6,805 nt of DNA, taken from NCBI GenBank assembly GCA_035702855.1, contig DASSZM010000236.1:1-6805 (forward strand). The letters run 5' to 3'. Within the stretch, counting starts at the first letter, position 1. Every line of letters begins with the position of its first letter. Position numbers and translations under genes: made by a program. This DNA is from JAKAQB01 sp035702855 (GTDB lineage: Bacteria; Actinomycetota; Acidimicrobiia; Acidimicrobiales; Palsa-688). Shown here piece after piece: positions 4,870 to 6,805 of the stretch. The notes below the pieces were generated by a model, which made no database searches, was not told the origin of the DNA, and saw only the letters and a program-made list of their open reading frames with translations.

Positions 4870-6441
4870 TCAGTCCGCGGCCAGCACCCGCTCGGCGCGC
4901 CGCCGCCCGCCGGGGCCGGTCGTGGCCAGGCCCACCACGAACGTGATGACCCCCGCCGCCGCCGCCAGGTACCACCCGTCGTGGCCGGCCCCCGTGAACG
5001 CCACGTCCACGACGTGGCGGATCCCCGACACGTCCCGGGTGCCGAGGGGGAAGTGGAGCCCGGTGCCCCCGGCCGAGAGGTGGGCGATCCGCTCGCGGAC
5101 GGCGCTGGGCACCGGGAGGTGGGACACCTGCCGGCTGAGGCGGGCGTGCAACCCGTCGGTCACGACCGCCCCGACGACCGCCACCCCGAGCACGTTGCCC
5201 ACCTGGCGGCTGGTCGAGGCGATGCTGGCGGCGACGCCGGTCTGGGAGGAGGGCATGCCGGCCACGGCGGTGTTGGTGATCGGCGGGTTGGCCAGGCCGA
5301 GGGCGGTGCCGATCAGGGCGTAGCCGATGGCCAGCTCGAGGTAGGGGGACGAGACGCGCTCCTGGGCCAGGATGAGGCAGCCGGCGGTGATGCAGAGCCC
5401 GGCGGCGGACAGCGGCAGGCGCGTGCCGTGGCGCCCGACGAAGCGCCCGGTGAGCGGCGCCACGACGGCGATGATGACGGTTGCCGGCAGGGTGGCGATG
5501 CCGGCGAGCACGGCTGAGTACCCCCGGACCTCCTGGAGGTAGAGGGTGTTGAGGAACAAGAAGCCGGACAGCACGAAGAACAGGCACACGGCGATGGCCG
5601 CCGCCCCCGAGAACGGCGGGCTCCGGAAGAAGCGGATCTCGATCAGCGGCTCGCGCCGCCGCCGCTCGTAGGCGATGAACGCCACGAAGGCGGCGGCGCT
5701 GAGCGAGAAGAGGCCGAGGATGCCGGGGGACCCCCAGCCATCGGTGGGGCCCTCGATGATGGCGTAGGCCAGGGACGCCAGCAGCACGATCACGAGCACC
5801 TGGCCCACCGGGTCCGGTCGCCGGGGGCGGTCGGCCTTGGACTCGGGGGCGTACCTGGCCATGAGCACGAAGGCCAACGCCGCGATCGGGAGGTTGACCC
5901 AGAAGATCGACCGCCACCCGATGGCATCGATCAGCAGGCCCCCGAGGACGGGGCCGGAGGCGGCGCTCACCCCGAAGACGCCGCCCCAGATCCCGATGGC
6001 CTGGGCGCGCTCTCTCGGGTCGCGAAAGACGCTCGTCATCACCGACAGCGAGTTGGGGTTGAGCATCGAACCGCCGACGGCCTGGAGCATCCGGAAGACC
6101 ACGAGCAGCAGCAGGCTCGGTGCCAGGCTGCAGGCCGCCGAGCCGATGCCGAAGATCACGAGGCCCGTCTGGAACATCCGGCGCCGCCCGAGCCGGTCGC
6201 CGAGCGACCCCGAGAGGAGGAGCAACGAGGCGACCACGAGGACGTAGGCGTCGATCACCCACTGGAGGCCGGCAAGGCTGGCGTGGAAGCGGGTCTGGAT
6301 CGCCGGCAGGGCCACGTTGACGATGGTCACGTCCATGCTGACGATGAACAGGCTGAGGCAGCACCCGAACAGCACGACGAGCCGCCGCCGGTGGCTGCCG
6401 ACCCCGCCGGGGGTCGGGGAGCTGGAAGCGGCCACCTGCAT
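4870..6441 (-). CDS. MFS multidrug exporter, DHA2 (EmrB/QacA) family
   Basis: This is a 523-residue inner-membrane protein of the 14-helix drug:H+ antiporter family, likely a proton-driven exporter; the substrate cannot be read from the sequence. The N-terminus is short and basic (SHRRR), followed by helix 1 with motif D1, SMDVTIVNVALPAI (35-48). Motif A is SGSLGDRLGRRR (77-88) between helices 2 and 3. Helix 4 has RMLQAVGGSMLNPNSLSV (117-134). The antiporter motif C is GVFGVSAASGPVLGG (154-168), and WRSIFWVNLP (176-185) follows. A long loop before the last helix (about residues 430-490) is normal for DHA2 proteins. The ATG at 6441 has no Shine-Dalgarno but has a TANNNT box 8 bases upstream, suggesting a leaderless mRNA. 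There is no adjacent regulator gene, and it is convergent with sufC and divergent from the desaturase-like gene. Confidence 0.93.
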   Translation of the reverse strand: MQVAASSSPTPGGVGSHRRRLVVLFGCCLSLFIVSMDVTIVNVALPAIQTRFHASLAGLQWVIDAYVLVVASLLLLSGSLGDRLGRRRMFQTGLVIFGIGSAACSLAPSLLLLVVFRMLQAVGGSMLNPNSLSVMTSVFRDPRERAQAIGIWGGVFGVSAASGPVLGGLLIDAIGWRSIFWVNLPIAALAFVLMARYAPESKADRPRRPDPVGQVLVIVLLASLAYAIIEGPTDGWGSPGILGLFSLSAAAFVAFIAYERRRREPLIEIRFFRSPPFSGAAAIAVCLFFVLSGFLFLNTLYLQEVRGYSAVLAGIATLPATVIIAVVAPLTGRFVGRHGTRLPLSAAGLCITAGCLILAQERVSSPYLELAIGYALIGTALGLANPPITNTAVAGMPSSQTGVAASIASTSRQVGNVLGVAVVGAVVTDGLHARLSRQVSHLPVPSAVRERIAHLSAGGTGLHFPLGTRDVSGIRHVVDVAFTGAGHDGWYLAAAAGVITFVVGLATTGPGGRRRAERVLAAD

Positions 6442-6449
6442 GGTTAGCC

Positions 6450-6455
6450 ACGCTA
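6450..6455 (-). promoter_or_regulatory. Probable -10 box (TAGCGT) for the MFS exporter
   Basis: On the minus strand, TAGCGT matches TANNNT and ends 8 bases before the ATG at 6441, so transcription would begin close to the start codon. No clear -35 box is seen. The minus-strand bases between box and ATG are GGCTAACC, which contain no Shine-Dalgarno and so support leaderless translation. Confidence 0.45.
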
Positions 6456-6468
6456 TCTTCCCGCCTGC

Positions 6469-6478
6469 GCCGATCGGC
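6469..6478. promoter_or_regulatory. Palindrome in the divergent promoter region, possible operator
   Basis: GCCGATCGGC is a perfect 10-bp palindrome, flanked by CTGC and AG that partly extend the symmetry. It lies just upstream of the MFS -10 box, where a repressor of the exporter could bind. The same decamer also occurs inside the start of sufC (about 3969-3978), so it may be a chance result of base composition. Confidence 0.25.
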
Positions 6479-6494
6479 AGAGGCGTTACAACCC

Positions 6495-6523
6495 TCGACC
6501 GGGGCCGGTGCGAGCTGTAATGT
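6495..6523 (+). promoter_or_regulatory. Promoter of the desaturase-like gene, leaderless type
   Basis: TCGACC (6495-6500, four of six matches to TTGACA) and TAATGT (6518-6523, fits TANNNT) are separated by 17 bases, the standard sigma-A spacing. The -10 box ends 7 bases before the GTG at 6531, so the mRNA would have essentially no 5' leader. This is the best-formed promoter in the window. Confidence 0.6.
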
Positions 6524-6530
6524 CGGCGCC

Positions 6531-6805
6531 GTGGCCACGACGATGGTGCCCGGCCCCGAGCTGCTGCCGGCGGTGCTGCCGACGGACCGGTTGTCGGCCC
6601 GGGCCCGCCCGCTGCCCCCCATCCGGCAGGAGCTGCGCCGCATCGCCAACCGTCGCAACGCGGTGACCGTCGCCGGCGCCCTCCTCCAGAGCGTCGGGGT
6701 GGTGGTCGCCGCCGCCGCCGTCGACCGCTGGTGGGCCTACGCGGCGGCGGTGCTGCTCGCCGGTCGCGGCTTCGCCCTGCTCAACATCCTCGGCCACGAA
6801 GCCGC
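6531..6805 (+). CDS. Fatty acid desaturase-like membrane protein (3'-truncated by window edge)
   Basis: An open frame from GTG 6531 runs off the right edge, giving 91 codons. An in-frame ATG at 6543 is an alternative start, but the promoter spacing favours the GTG. After a polar N-terminus (to about residue 45, with LPPIRQELRRIANRRN) come two hydrophobic segments: about 46-65 (VTVAGALLQSVGVVVAAAAV) and about 70-85 (YAAAVLLAGRGFALLN). The last visible residues, LNILGHEAA, match the start of the first histidine box (GHEAAH, HxxxH) of integral-membrane fatty acid desaturases and hydroxylases, which bind a di-iron centre. The second His of the box and the other boxes lie outside the window, so the family call rests on this motif and the general layout. 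Substrate is unknown. It is transcribed divergently from the MFS exporter. Confidence 0.7.
   Translation, partial: MATTMVPGPELLPAVLPTDRLSARARPLPPIRQELRRIANRRNAVTVAGALLQSVGVVVAAAAVDRWWAYAAAVLLAGRGFALLNILGHEA

Noticed and set aside
4586..6658. 690-codon open frame on the minus strand overlapping the MFS gene
   Set aside because: It is a different frame of the same strand as the exporter, rich in Arg/Pro/Gly with no recognisable domain. The exporter frame has clear MFS motifs, so this is a GC-bias shadow.
1..6805. Search by eye for tRNA, rRNA, CRISPR repeats, insertion sequences, toxin-antitoxin pairs and riboswitches
   Set aside because: No direct repeat arrays, terminal inverted repeats, transposase motifs or RNA gene consensus sequences were seen.

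Overview
The window is very GC-rich with strong third-position GC bias, which creates long spurious reading frames on the opposite strand. The gene content (an actinobacterial-type SUF iron-sulfur cluster locus with a Rieske ferredoxin between sufD and sufC, and apparently leaderless promoters) suggests a high-GC actinomycete. A member of the Acidimicrobiia is my best guess, from the feel of the proteins and not from any search.

Layout. Positions 2-1171 hold the C-terminal 389 residues of SufB, cut by the left edge. A strong GC hairpin (1187-1211) follows its stop. Two small genes then separate sufB from sufD: a 117-residue protein with four cysteines near its N-terminus (1248-1601), and a membrane-anchored protein with a Pro/Ala/Arg-rich linker and a small DUF3592-like C-terminal domain (1687-2184). 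A perfect 8-bp inverted repeat (2194-2212) and a possible promoter come next. A tightly coupled trio follows: sufD (2319-3653, apparently starting at CTG), a Rieske ferredoxin (3650-3964) and sufC (3961-4788), each overlapping the next by 4 bases. No sufS, sufU or sufT follows, because the next gene is convergent. That gene is a 14-helix-type (DHA2/EmrB-QacA) MFS exporter on the minus strand (4870-6441). An 89-base divergent intergenic region separates it from the first 91 codons of a fatty acid desaturase-like membrane protein (6531 to the right edge).

How the genes work together. SufB, SufC and SufD form the SufBC2D scaffold and ATPase on which Fe-S clusters are assembled. The Rieske protein carries a [2Fe-2S] cluster and may act as client or electron carrier. 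The four-Cys protein is an attractive but unproven SUF-associated metal or cluster protein. The exporter and desaturase look functionally separate.

The most useful observations are the probable CTG start of sufD, the conserved-looking Cys-rich small protein inside the SUF locus, and a recurrent arrangement of a TANNNT -10 box placed 7-8 bases before a start codon, which implies leaderless mRNAs. I found no tRNA, rRNA, CRISPR array, insertion sequence or intein, and no clearly new multi-gene system.
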